This document shows positions 63,820 to 64,000 of a stretch of 64,000 nucleotides of DNA, one piece after another. The notes below the pieces were generated by a model. It searched no databases. It was not told the origin of the DNA and worked only from the letters and a program-made list of their open reading frames with translations. Source of the stretch: Pseudofabraea citricarpa. Lineage: Eukaryota; Ascomycota; Leotiomycetes; Helotiales; Dermateaceae. Numbering within the stretch: the first letter of the stretch is position 1; each line of letters opens with the position of its first letter. A program made the position numbers and the translations under genes. The stretch lies in NCBI GenBank assembly GCA_029641185.1, contig JAPWGK010000013.1, positions 124,001-188,000 on the forward strand. The letters are read 5' to 3'.

Positions 63820-64000
63820 ATCTACAAGAAGGTGCCCAATGTATAAAGAGGACAGGGCAAGGTGGTGAGAAGCTGCAGGTGTAACAAATATGGTGGGTTT
63901 CAGCCGCGCTACGATGCCAGGGCTAATAACGATTTGTAGACCGCCCGTCTTTCTGTCAGGCAGAATTGTACTTCTATTCATGCAAAGGCGGTCTGCAGTA
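63820..64000. other. 5' flank of dihydroorotate dehydrogenase gene
   Basis: 181 bp to the window edge; partly open reading frame without supporting features. Confidence 0.5.

Noticed and set aside
1..64000. A biosynthetic cluster, defence island or CRISPR array
   Set aside because: No polyketide/peptide synthase, NLR, nuclease cassette or regularly spaced repeat was found; the genes are housekeeping.

Overview
The window is ordinary gene-dense chromosomal DNA of a filamentous ascomycete (Pezizomycotina). I infer this from the many short introns (mostly 43 to 65 nt, GT-AG with a CTAA/CTGA-type branch site just before the acceptor), the compact gene spacing, and families such as CRH1-type GH16, KRE9, uricase, carnitine carrier AcuH and 2-methylcitrate dehydratase. 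A Leotiomycetes-like origin would fit but is a guess. I rebuilt 37 protein genes, most of them spliced; exon coordinates in the entries come from reading splice sites and family conservation, not transcripts. I saw no rRNA, tRNA, CRISPR or intact transposon.

Layout. 1-9.3 kb: 3' part of MAF1 (Pol III repressor), a SPOUT RNA methyltransferase, an alpha/beta hydrolase, siroheme synthase MET1 and NAD(P)HX dehydratase. 9.24-10.2 kb: AT-rich gene-free stretch, possibly an old repeat. 10.2-20.7 kb: asparaginase with ankyrin repeats, peroxisomal ATP carrier ANT1, an RGG protein, COQ9, VTA1, PEX16 and an unknown protein. 21.4-30.9 kb: uricase and OPRTase (divergent pair), transcription factor EAF, glutathione synthetase, a coiled-coil protein, KRE9/KNH1. 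31.3-42 kb: lumazine synthase, a DUF3074 protein, carnitine carrier, GTR1/RagA GTPase, a mitochondrial TRM61-like methyltransferase, 1-Cys peroxiredoxin, GNA1. 42.5-54.9 kb: 2-methylcitrate dehydratase, a possible ubiquitin-fold protein, a Tim17/22-like membrane protein, a NAP/SET histone chaperone, an unknown protein, a small zinc-ribbon protein, PEX7 and a LAMTOR2-like protein. 56-64 kb: gluconokinase, diphthine synthase, a CRH1 cell-wall transglycosylase and mitochondrial dihydroorotate dehydrogenase.

These are mainly housekeeping genes with no sign of a biosynthetic cluster or defence island. Themes do recur: peroxisomes (ANT1, PEX16, PEX7, uricase, acetyl-carnitine traffic), pyrimidine synthesis (OPRTase, DHODH), cell wall (KRE9, CRH1, GNA1), and TORC1 signalling to Pol III (GTR1, a LAMTOR2-like protein, MAF1). 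Several genes are divergent pairs sharing short promoters (VTA1/PEX16, uricase/URA5, RIB4/DUF3074, CRC1/GTR1, gluconokinase/DPH5). The most unusual signals are three GC-AG introns, a lumazine synthase whose two introns are both stop-free and in frame, a non-canonical uricase C-terminus, a 3' hairpin after DPH5, and CACGTG hexamers lying almost only in promoters.
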